Below, piece after piece: positions 34,236 through 40,888 of a stretch of 40,888 nt of DNA. This DNA comes from Rhodoferax ferrireducens (lineage in GTDB: Bacteria; Pseudomonadota; Gammaproteobacteria; Burkholderiales; Burkholderiaceae_C), in assembly GCF_003347515.1 (NCBI RefSeq), contig NZ_QEII01000255.1, forward strand, positions 1 through 40,888, read 5' to 3'. Within the stretch, counting starts at the first letter, position 1. The number at the start of each line of letters is the position of its first letter. The translations under genes were made by a program, and so were the position numbers. The notes beneath the pieces were generated by a model, which worked only from the letters and a program-made list of their open reading frames with translations, ran no database searches and was not told where the DNA came from.

Positions 34236-35420
34236 ATGAGCGAAAAGCAAATTGTTATCTGTCACCCAGTCCGTACGGCAATCGGTGCCTACAACGGATC
34301 ACTCAAAGGGACGGCTGCGACTGATCTCGGGGCGGCCGTAGTGCGAGAGACCGTTCAACGGGCTAGGCTACGACCTGAACTGATTGGTCAAGTGGTGTTC
34401 GGAAATGTTATTCAGGCCGGGCTCAGAATGAATTCAGCACGACAAGCTGCCGTTTACGGGGGCCTTCCGACCTCGGTTCCCGCTTTCACCGTCAATCGTG
34501 TCTGCGGTTCTGGTGCACAAGCAATTGCATCTGCCGCACAGGAGGTGCTGCTTGGCTACGCTGGAGCGGCTGTCGCGGGGGGTATGGAAAACATGGATCA
34601 AGCTCCCTATCTTCTTGCCCAAGCGCGATGGGGGAATCGAATGGGAGATGCGGTGGCGTCCGACAGCATGTTGCGAGACGGCTTGAATGACGCATTCTCG
34701 GGAGAACACTCGGGGTGGCATACCGAAGACTTGGTGCGTGAGTTCTCAATCTCGCGAGAGAAGCAGGATGCATGGGCGGAACGTTCTCAGAAGCGCTTTT
34801 CCGCTGCCCAAGCGGCCGGCAGTTTCGTGTCCCAGATCGTTGGGATCGAGGTGGGTTCTGGGCGCAACAAGAAGCTTTTTGATAGCGACGAAGCCAACAG
34901 ACCTGACACTTCGCTGGCAAGCCTCGCCAAGTTGAAGCCAGCATTTCGACCAGAGGGCACCATCACGGCGGGCAACGCACCGGGGCTCAATTCCGGCGCG
35001 TCGGCCATGATTGTGGCGGAACGCTCATTCGCGGAGCGCAACAACATAGAACCCATCGCGCGGCTCGTTGCTGTGGGAGTTGGGGCTGTCGATCCGGGAA
35101 TGTTCGGGCTCGGGCCAGTGCCAGCGGTACGTCAAGTGCTCGAGAGAGCAGGCTGGAGGCTGCAAGATGTGGAGCGCTTTGAAATCAACGAAGCATTCGC
35201 CGCAGTCCCCTTGGCCGTGATGCAGGTTCTGGGTATTCCTGAGGATATTGTGAACGTGGATGGTGGTGCGATCGCACACGGACATGCTATCGGGGCCACG
35301 GGCGCTGTCCTTACGACGAGGCTGGTGCATGCGATGCGACAAAGTGGCGTCAAGCGCGGCATTGTCACCTTGTGCATTGGCGGTGGTCAAGGTATTGCTC
35401 TGGCGCTTGAAGCAGTCTAG
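34236..35420 (+). CDS. Thiolase (acetyl-CoA C-acetyltransferase family)
   Basis: This 394-residue thiolase is full length. The nucleophile Cys lies in VNRVCGSGAQAIASAAQ (about residue 89) and GGMENMDQAPYLL follows. The C-terminal pair comprises His in AHGHAIGATGA (about 350) and Cys in TLCIGGGQGIAL (about 380). The usual ALGHP box reads AHGHA here. It would cleave a 3-ketoacyl-CoA, or condense acetyl-CoA, at the end of the pathway. ATG 34236 is chosen over the upstream TTG. A hydratase followed by a thiolase is a standard beta-oxidation-type order. Confidence 0.85.
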   Translation: MSEKQIVICHPVRTAIGAYNGSLKGTAATDLGAAVVRETVQRARLRPELIGQVVFGNVIQAGLRMNSARQAAVYGGLPTSVPAFTVNRVCGSGAQAIASAAQEVLLGYAGAAVAGGMENMDQAPYLLAQARWGNRMGDAVASDSMLRDGLNDAFSGEHSGWHTEDLVREFSISREKQDAWAERSQKRFSAAQAAGSFVSQIVGIEVGSGRNKKLFDSDEANRPDTSLASLAKLKPAFRPEGTITAGNAPGLNSGASAMIVAERSFAERNNIEPIARLVAVGVGAVDPGMFGLGPVPAVRQVLERAGWRLQDVERFEINEAFAAVPLAVMQVLGIPEDIVNVDGGAIAHGHAIGATGAVLTTRLVHAMRQSGVKRGIVTLCIGGGQGIALALEAV

Positions 35421-35479
35421 GACGTGTTAGGACAAATTGCAACAGCCCTGCGTGAGGCGAGATACATCATGCGTGGAGA

Positions 35480-35990
35480 TCACTCAAGCCCAGTTCTGCG
35501 CGCCGCTTTGATGATGGCGGCGCGCTCGTCGGCGGTGAATGGGTCCACGACGTACTCGCTGGATTTCGCCGTCTGCTTCAGCAGCTTTGACAGGTCCAGC
35601 TCGCTGAAGGGATCGGTCTTGATCAGGCCGGCATTCAGCGCGTCTTCGAAGACGCTCCGCAGCGGTGTGAGCAGGTTTCGCGTGAACTTGGCAGTGACCC
35701 CCAGACTGGCGATCCAGTCGCGCAGGGCGGGTTGGGTGGCTGCTCCGAGCGTCTTCTCTTCCCAGTGCTTCATCCGCTCGGACTTGCTCGCCTTCTTGTA
35801 CCCGGCCAGGGTCGAGGGCGACAGCGTCTCGTCCGCCGCTTGCTTCTCATAGATCGCAAGCTGGGCTGTGAGCAACGTGCCGATCAGCACCCGATCGCCG
35901 GCCGGGCCGAACTGCTTGGCCCTCGCGCTGTCGGGGAAGTAATCGCTGTAGAGAAACGTGCCGGCGGCGATCGTCCGCTGGACCTTCAGC
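35480..35990 (-). pseudogene. Tyrosine recombinase (phage-type integrase) fragment
   Basis: About 165 residues of an integrase remain. The arm-DNA-binding/SAM-like part reads TFLYSDYFPDSARAKQFG, LIGTLLTAQLAIYEKQAADETLSPSTLAGYKK, IASLGVTAKFTRNLLTPLRSVFEDALNAGLI, and then FTADERAAIIKAARRTG. The first residues are replaced by the IS3 sequence, and the catalytic domain with R-H-R-Y residues is entirely absent at the other end. It is a relic of another integrated element, joined in the same frame to istransposase debris. Confidence 0.75.
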
Positions 35991-36727
35991 CGTCCAGATG
36001 TAGGTGAAATCGGCAAGCCACTTCTGGTTAGGCGCGTCAGCATGGAACTGACGGTTCAACACGTTGTCGGCGATGGCGCTTCGCGCACCACGGTCTTGCG
36101 GCAGTCCTCGGCGTCGCGGCCTCGCCCGCAGGGCCTGCTCGCGCATGAGTCGCTCCACACGATGCAAGCCACATTGCGCACCCAATGCCAGGGCGTCACG
36201 CCAAACGCGCCGGGCGCCATAGGTGCGGTCGCTGCCCAAGAAGCTCTGACGCACCTGGCCGCCGAGCACTTCGTCATCCAGGCGCGTTGGCTTCTGGGTC
36301 TGCCGAGCCATGCGTAGAACCCGCTTCGCGAGACACCGAGCGCCTCGCACATCATCGACACCGGCCAGGCCCCTCGGTGTTTCGCCATGAAGCCGAATCT
36401 CACGTCGACTCCCGCGCGAAGTAGGCCGCCGCTTTTTTCAGCAGGTCGCGCTCTATCCTGAGCTTGGCGTTCTCTTTCCTCAAGCGTTCCAGTTCTGCCT
36501 GCTCAGGCTTCATCACGCCCTGGCCAGGGAACGCCTGCTGCAGGTCGAGCGCCGCCTCGCGTACCCACTTGCGCAACACGTCCTCGTGCACATCAAGGTC
36601 GCGGGCAGCCTGCGCCACCGACACGCCCCGTTCTTTCACCAACTTGACAGCCTCAAGCTTGAACTCTCGGCTGAATTGCCTTCTCGTTCCCATGAACCAC
36701 CTCCGGTATCATTTCACACTCTAACAA
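35991..36727 (-). mobile_element. IS3-family remnant (orfA complete, orfB broken)
   Basis: orfA (36693-36400, 97 residues: RRQFSREFKLEAVKLVKERGVSVAQ to LLKKAAAYFARE) is a complete HTH/leucine-zipper protein. orfB starts at 36403, overlapping it (RFGFMAKHRGAWPVSMMCEALGVSRSGFYAWL), is frameshifted near 36300 and continues to NQKWLADFTYIWTAEG. That segment carries the first catalytic Asp. It then ends where integrase sequence begins at about 35990. The left terminus is at about 36727 (TGTTAGAGTG on the minus strand). Confidence 0.75.
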
Positions 36728-36772
36728 GGTGTCTTTGCAACCGGCAGCAGCCCAGTTGCGGCAATAACCATG

Positions 36773-36809
36773 GTTAACGATGTTAATATTCGTTGTTATC
36801 GGCGTTAAC
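36773..36809. promoter_or_regulatory. Four-box GTTAWC operator upstream of tetR
   Basis: Boxes GTTAAC, GTTAAT, GTTATC and GTTAAC start at offsets 1, 10, 23 and 32 of this 37-bp site. The whole is an imperfect palindrome. The same offsets occur at 37975-38011. It ends 42 bp before the tetR start, suggesting autoregulation. Confidence 0.65.
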
Positions 36810-36851
36810 ACCTAGTGGCTGGATCATCTCACTGGGAGGAGGGCTTGTAAG

Positions 36852-37598
36852 ATGGAGCGCCTGAAAGAGATACCTCCACTCATGTCTGATAGAACGCACG
36901 CGCCTACTGTTCGGCCTCGAAGCCGATCAGCGAAATCGTCAATAACCAAGTCAACACTTCCCCGTGAACCGGCCTACGAGCCGGGTGACCTACGCAATGC
37001 GTTGGTCATGGAGGGTCGTCGCATGTTCGAGGAAAGCGGCGCGACAGAGTTGAGTCTTCGTGCATTGGCGCGCAGGCTCGGGGTCTCCGAGGCTGCGCCT
37101 TCGCGTCACTTCTCTGGCAAGGATGAGCTGCTTGCCGCGATTGCACGCTCGGGCTTCGAGGAGCTTGCGGCGCAACGTAAGCAGATTGCTGCCCAGCACT
37201 TGGCAGCGCTTCCCAAGGCGAGAAGGATGATGCTCAGCTATGTGCAGTACGCGCAGGATCATGTTGGGCTTTTCGACCTCATGACGGGGCCCAGGTTGAT
37301 GCAGGTCTTTCGCAGGGGCGACATGGAGCAGAGCAGCAATGTCTCCTATGATTTCTTTGCGACTTCGGTCTTCGAGCTTGCACTTGAGAATGGTTGGTCG
37401 CGCAAGCAGCTTGAGCTGCTTTCGCATGCCGCGTGGTCAATGGAACACGGCGTTGCCTCCCTGATTCTGGCCGGACGAACGCCTCGTACTGATAGTGGTC
37501 TAGAAACGCAGGGGATGGTTGAGTTCTCCATCGACCTCTTTCTTGCGTCCGTCGCCGCTGGCCCTGCCGAGTTCGAGAGGTTACGAAGTTTGGTTTGA
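36852..37598 (+). CDS. TetR-family transcriptional regulator
   Basis: The 248-residue regulator has a basic N-terminal tail of about 45 residues. The TetR HTH is at about 50-95 (NALVMEGRRMFEESGATELSLRALARRLGVSEAAPSRHFSGKDELLAAIARSGFEEL). A C-terminal ligand-binding domain of the TetR_C_13/WHG-like type follows (YVQYAQDHVGLFDLMTGPRLMQ, LLSHAAWSMEHGVASLILAGRTP). GGAGGAGGG lies upstream of ATG 36852. ATG 36882 is an alternative. The four-box site before it and the matching one before the DUF302 genes make these its probable targets. Confidence 0.9.
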   Translation: MERLKEIPPLMSDRTHAPTVRPRSRSAKSSITKSTLPREPAYEPGDLRNALVMEGRRMFEESGATELSLRALARRLGVSEAAPSRHFSGKDELLAAIARSGFEELAAQRKQIAAQHLAALPKARRMMLSYVQYAQDHVGLFDLMTGPRLMQVFRRGDMEQSSNVSYDFFATSVFELALENGWSRKQLELLSHAAWSMEHGVASLILAGRTPRTDSGLETQGMVEFSIDLFLASVAAGPAEFERLRSLV

Positions 37599-38106
37599 GG
37601 CCTCACGGCAAACGCAAAGGGTTAGCGGTCTACATAGGCGCTAGAGTCGTAAGCAATGGGATGAACGCCCTCACCCATAACGGCATCGAGGTGCCTGGTC
37701 GCAGAGCAGGTTGGGCCAACTCACACAGATCGTGGTGCCGGCGCGCTGCAGTTCGGCGCAAGCTGCAACGCGACGAAGTCTTCGACTCCCGGTCCCACCA
37801 CATTCATTGCGACTTCAGCAGGCGGCGGCAGCACTTCAGGCAAGTCATGCATTGCGTTCGTGCGCCGCGGCCCCTCCGGAGAGCAACCTTGCCCTGAGCC
37901 TATCGTCAAGCAATCCTGCGCCATAAGCACCTGCCACGATCTAGCAGTCCCGCGCGCTCGGTCCAGATAGTAGGGTTAACACTGTTATCACGAATTGTTA
38001 ACAATGTTATCTTTGGGCTCCAGGGACTAGGAGACCAGCGTGGTACCGAGGCCTCCCTCTCCCTGAAGGGTTACATAGTAAATAGCATTCCATTCGAAAG
38101 GCTCAC
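37599..38106. other. 508-bp region between tetR and the first DUF302 gene
   Basis: No supportable gene. Frames on both strands lack start signals and known domains. The only clear signal is the four-box operator at 37975-38011. Confidence 0.45.
37975..38011. promoter_or_regulatory. Four-box GTTAWC operator upstream of DUF302 gene 1
   Basis: Boxes GTTAAC, GTTATC, GTTAAC and GTTATC lie at offsets 1, 10, 23 and 32, exactly as at 36773-36809. It ends 95 bp before the first DUF302 start. It is the probable target of the adjacent TetR regulator. Confidence 0.65.
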
Positions 38107-38748
38107 ATGAAAACATCATTGAAGCAGCGGTCGAACCTCTCGATACGCGTTCTAGCACCCGTCGCGCTCATCGTGGCCGCATTTTCTGCAACGCCTCAAG
38201 CGTGGGCGGCCGAAGGCTCGACAGCTGCAACCGGGAAACCTCGGCCGGTTGTCGCAACGACGACTGTTCAGATCCAGCACCGGACGGTTGACCTCGCGAT
38301 TGACTTCGATACCTTCAGCAGGAACCTGATCGGCCTCCTCGGGCACTACAATCCCGCCGACCCGGTGATTGGCGGCTCCGACTTGAAGCGAGGTCTGGAG
38401 CGCCTGAAGGCATCGCAGGGCGAGCAAGGATTGATGCTTTTTGACAGCCCGCTTGATCATGGCGTACTGTTCCCGCTAATTGGTCAACCCGCGCGCAAGT
38501 CCTTCCGATTCCATATCGGAAATCCACTCATCGCAATCCAGATGGAGCGCAAGAACATGGGCATCGCCTTGTACGCGCCTCTGACAATCCTGGCATACGA
38601 GCGGGCACCGGGCTCGATCCGTGTTGAATACGACATGCCATCCTCGTCTTTTGGACAGTTCCAGGATGCAGATATAAACAAGGTCGCGGCAGTCCTCGAC
38701 ACTAAGCTCCACTTACTCCTGCTCAAAGCTGCTGAAGTACCCGAGTGA
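38107..38748 (+). CDS. DUF302 protein 1, exported
   Basis: This 213-residue protein has a signal peptide (VLAPVALIVAAFSATPQAWAAEG, cleavage after AWA). A DUF302-type alpha/beta domain follows (HRTVDLAIDFDTFSRNLIGLLG, RFHIGNPLIAIQMERKNMGIALYAPLTILAYE, RVEYDMPSSSFGQF). DUF302 proteins are small, of unknown function, and some bind lipids or respond to stress. It is more distant from the two DUF302 copies that follow. A four-box operator lies upstream. GAAAGG precedes the ATG. Confidence 0.8.
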   Translation: MKTSLKQRSNLSIRVLAPVALIVAAFSATPQAWAAEGSTAATGKPRPVVATTTVQIQHRTVDLAIDFDTFSRNLIGLLGHYNPADPVIGGSDLKRGLERLKASQGEQGLMLFDSPLDHGVLFPLIGQPARKSFRFHIGNPLIAIQMERKNMGIALYAPLTILAYERAPGSIRVEYDMPSSSFGQFQDADINKVAAVLDTKLHLLLLKAAEVPE

Positions 38749-39227
38749 CGTAAAGTCGCTCGCCGGCCGGAACTTGGTGCAAGGAGATGCTAGTCAAGTG
38801 CTCACAAAGGGCTGATCACAGCCGGCATTTTCCGAAGTCGTGCCAAGCAAGCTCTTGTCGCAGGCGAGCACTGATAGACCAGACTCGACATCGGTTGGCG
38901 GCCATATTACGGCAGGCGGGACGGGTTGTCTGCAAACCATCTCTGTGCGTTGAATCTACGACTCTCAATGAACCGCCATACCGACGTGTCGACTTCCTTC
39001 GCGTTGCCGTTTTTCAGAAGGAATGCCGTCAACACCGAGTATTCAGATTTCTCCAACAGGACGCCCTGCGCACCCGGTACCCGGGCTAGGTCGTTTATCC
39101 GACTCGGCCAATCGCTCCAGCGCTCCTTTGCGCCTAGTAGAAGTACCGGTGTTGGTAGTGAGACGAATGTCCGAACGACGTCTCCTTTTTTAGTCAGTTG
39201 TATGTATCAATTTTCAAAGCCTTAATT
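38749..39227. other. 479-bp region with a possible minus-strand gene remnant
   Basis: A 99-codon open frame on the minus strand (39206 down to the stop at 38907) reads protein-like: TFVSLPTPVLLLGAKERW, DLARVPGAQGVLLEKSEYSVL, VWRFIESRRFNAQRWFAD. It has no start codon. It could be the 3' end of a lost gene, perhaps of hydrolase type, which is a guess. Nothing else is seen. The second DUF302 gene lacks an evident promoter here. Confidence 0.3.
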
Positions 39228-39728
39228 ATGAATCAATCAATCATCAAATCCTTGTCCATTCAGCATGTGACGATTCCTTCGCGCCGGAGCTTTGCCGAGG
39301 TTCGAAATGCGTTCGAGGAGGTCGTCCCACAACTGGATCCGACCCTCATCCCGGCACTGCACAAAGGCGACCAAGAGCGAGCTAAGGAACACGAGGAAAG
39401 AGGCCCGAAGCTATCGATATTCAGCCAACGAGACCACGGAGCGCTGCTCGCAATCGCTGGTCGCCGTGGCAACGCTATTCAATATGAGATCGGGAACCCT
39501 TTGACGGCATCCAAAATGACGCGACACCAACTTGGCGCAGCGCTGTATGCGCCGCTGCGCGTACTTCTTCGCGAGGATGACGAAGGCCGGGGCGTTTTCG
39601 AGTACGACCTGCCCTCCAATCTGTTCGGACAGTTCGGCGACGAACGAGCTACATCTGTCGGGCTACAACTCGACTCCCTTTTGAGCGCGGCGCTCGCCGA
39701 AGCCGCAGGTCTGGCAGAATCGTTGTAA
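39228..39728 (+). CDS. DUF302 protein 2, no signal peptide
   Basis: This 166-residue protein consists almost only of the DUF302 domain (HVTIPSRRSFAEVRNAFEEVVPQLDPTLIPALH, then YEIGNPLTASKMTRHQLGAALYAPLRVLL and FEYDLPSNLFGQFGDE). The start at MNQSIIK gives no signal peptide, so it should be cytoplasmic. The longer frame from 39198 lacks one too. It is a close paralogue of the next gene (very roughly two thirds identical by eye). The ribosome-binding site is poor. It lies 15 bp before its exported copy. Confidence 0.8.
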   Translation: MNQSIIKSLSIQHVTIPSRRSFAEVRNAFEEVVPQLDPTLIPALHKGDQERAKEHEERGPKLSIFSQRDHGALLAIAGRRGNAIQYEIGNPLTASKMTRHQLGAALYAPLRVLLREDDEGRGVFEYDLPSNLFGQFGDERATSVGLQLDSLLSAALAEAAGLAESL

Positions 39729-39743
39729 GAGAGCGAGTTCAAC

Positions 39744-40373
39744 ATGCAGAACATTAGGATGCGCAATCTCATTACCTCACTCGGCTTATGCGTCGTTGCC
39801 GTTGCCGTACCCTCACTCGTGAGCGCGCAGCAAGCGACCGTCGCTGCCGCTAAGACCGGCGGGAATGAGGAATCGACTGTCAAGTCGAGTCCAAGGGTCA
39901 TCAAGCCGCTATTCGTTAAACACGTGACGATCTTTTCGAAGCGGAGCTTTTCGGAAGTTCAAGAATCCTTGGAAAAGTCTGTTCCCCAGCTCGATCCGAC
40001 TCTCATTCCCGCGCTCTACAATGGTGATATGGAACGAGCGAGAGAGCATGAAGAGAAGGGCCCCAAGCTAGCAATCTTCAGCCATCGCAACCACGGTGCG
40101 CTTCTCGCTATCACCGGTCGCAAGCGAAATACAATTCACTACGAGATCGGAAATCCGGTCACGGCATCCAAGATGACTCGCCACAATCTCGGCGCGGCGC
40201 TCTACGCACCGCTGCGCGTGATCCTGCGGGAAGATGAAGAAGGGCGAGGCGTGTTTGAGTACGATTTGCCGTCATCGTTTTTCGGACAGTTTGGCGATGA
40301 GCGCATCACCACTATTGGTCTACAGTTGGACGCCGACCTAAACGCAGTTCTCAGCAACGCCGCTGGCATCTAG
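39744..40373 (+). CDS. DUF302 protein 3, exported
   Basis: This 209-residue protein has a signal peptide (MRNLITSLGLCVVAVAVPSLVSAQQ, cleavage after VSA) and a linker. Its DUF302 domain matches protein 2 over its full length (PQLDPTLIPALYNGDMERAREHEEKGPKLAIFSHRNHGALLAI, YEIGNPVTASKMTRHNLGAALYAPLRVIL). ATG 39759 is an alternative start. Tandem duplication with one cytoplasmic and one exported product implies paired functions on both sides of the membrane. It is presumably co-transcribed with protein 2. Confidence 0.85.
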   Translation: MQNIRMRNLITSLGLCVVAVAVPSLVSAQQATVAAAKTGGNEESTVKSSPRVIKPLFVKHVTIFSKRSFSEVQESLEKSVPQLDPTLIPALYNGDMERAREHEEKGPKLAIFSHRNHGALLAITGRKRNTIHYEIGNPVTASKMTRHNLGAALYAPLRVILREDEEGRGVFEYDLPSSFFGQFGDERITTIGLQLDADLNAVLSNAAGI

Positions 40374-40888
40374 CCGCCTGCTCGGTCTTCACCTGGGGAA
40401 GGGCTGGGGTCAGTTCATTGTCAGAGACTCAGAAGGTTCTGACAGAACACAGAGCTCGACTGGCGCACCTGAAGATTGGGCAGGGGGGCGCCTTTGCGAA
40501 CGAAAACTCAACAGTGCGCGCGAGCGCGCCGACTGCTCCTGTCGGCGCAACGCTGGAGTGCGAATATTGCCCTGCCGCACGTCGAGTTAGCGCCCCAAGA
40601 AGCGAATAATTCCTGGTATTACTGCTCGCGGCATTCATCGACGCCGCCCCATCGCATCTACGCCTGCCCAAGCAATCAGTTTCTCTATGGCGACGCTGCG
40701 GTGTCGCTATCTGCGAGTACGTCCGGTCTTGCGCGCCGACATGGCCTATACGCTGAAGGTCGGTAAGCAACTGGGGAACACACATTGACGCGATGAGCGC
40801 GTCAATGCATTAGTCGTCAACGAATGGTTTGAGGTTGCCAGCGATGGGGCAGCAAGTCGCCCACCTGACTGGCGCGTTGGGTCGGCAG
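40374..40888. other. Right-end region without a recognised gene
   Basis: Frames here have no start signals or family resemblance. A 10-bp hairpin (CATTGACGCG 40783-40792, CGCGTCAATG 40798-40807) with a five-base loop lies near the end. The window stops before the next gene can be judged. Confidence 0.4.

Noticed and set aside
40476..40766. 96-codon ORF at the right end
   Set aside because: No start signal and no domain. Base use is not clearly coding.

Overview
The window looks like a mobile element in a Burkholderiales (betaproteobacterial) genome. Codon use is GC-rich. The left third (about 1-13.3 kb) carries, in order, a large ParB-like protein, DUF736, an XRE repressor, DUF2958, DUF2285, an excisionase-like HTH protein, the RepA replication initiator, ParA, a small partition protein, DUF2840, TraF and a DUF3363 HUH relaxase. 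I recognise this as the maintenance and transfer-initiation core of a Tn4371-type integrative and conjugative element (ICE). Neither traG nor the trb mating-pair genes are present, so the transfer module is incomplete or continues outside. Most of these genes overlap by ATGA. Between repA and parA are three iteron-like repeats followed by a run of AT-richer repeats, a plausible origin. An IS1380-like element sits exactly in the stop/start overlap between DUF2840 and traF, and its 5-bp target duplication keeps both genes intact.

The rest (13.3-40.9 kb) is accessory DNA. Section A (13.5-17.0 kb) has an AraC regulator divergent from a secreted alpha/beta hydrolase, then an AhpD/CMD-like protein and a frameshifted second hydrolase. 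Section B (17.2-20.5 kb, minus strand) reads AraC, Bug/TctC binding protein, PhzF-like isomerase and RidA-like deaminase. Section C (20.5-24.3 kb) is a pile of insertion sequences: an ISNCY-like element with a one-base deletion in its transposase and an unusually long 15-bp flanking repeat, a LysR fragment, an IS1380 fragment, an intact IS6-family element and an IS66 remnant. Section D (24.9-35.4 kb) is a catabolic cluster with a porin, an NTF2-like protein, a small membrane protein, a Tautomerase_3 protein, an aldehyde dehydrogenase, a Bug protein, a MarR regulator, an enoyl-CoA hydratase stub and a thiolase. It is broken by IS21 and IS110 debris, including an istA with an internal inversion. 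Section E (35.5-36.7 kb) is an integrase fragment fused to an IS3 remnant. Section F (36.8-40.4 kb) is a TetR regulator followed by three DUF302 proteins.

The most interesting signals are regulatory. (1) Four related 20-bp near-palindromes lie upstream of the porin, the NTF2-like gene, the tautomerase and the hydratase/thiolase unit. I infer a regulon of the local MarR protein. (2) Two 37-bp sites with four GTTAWC-type boxes at identical spacing precede tetR and the first DUF302 gene. I infer a TetR-controlled DUF302 system. (3) Two palindromes of the form TTTACG-N6-CGTAAA lie in the xre/DUF2958 intergenic region. None of these was tested by search. All family names come from reading the translated sequences.
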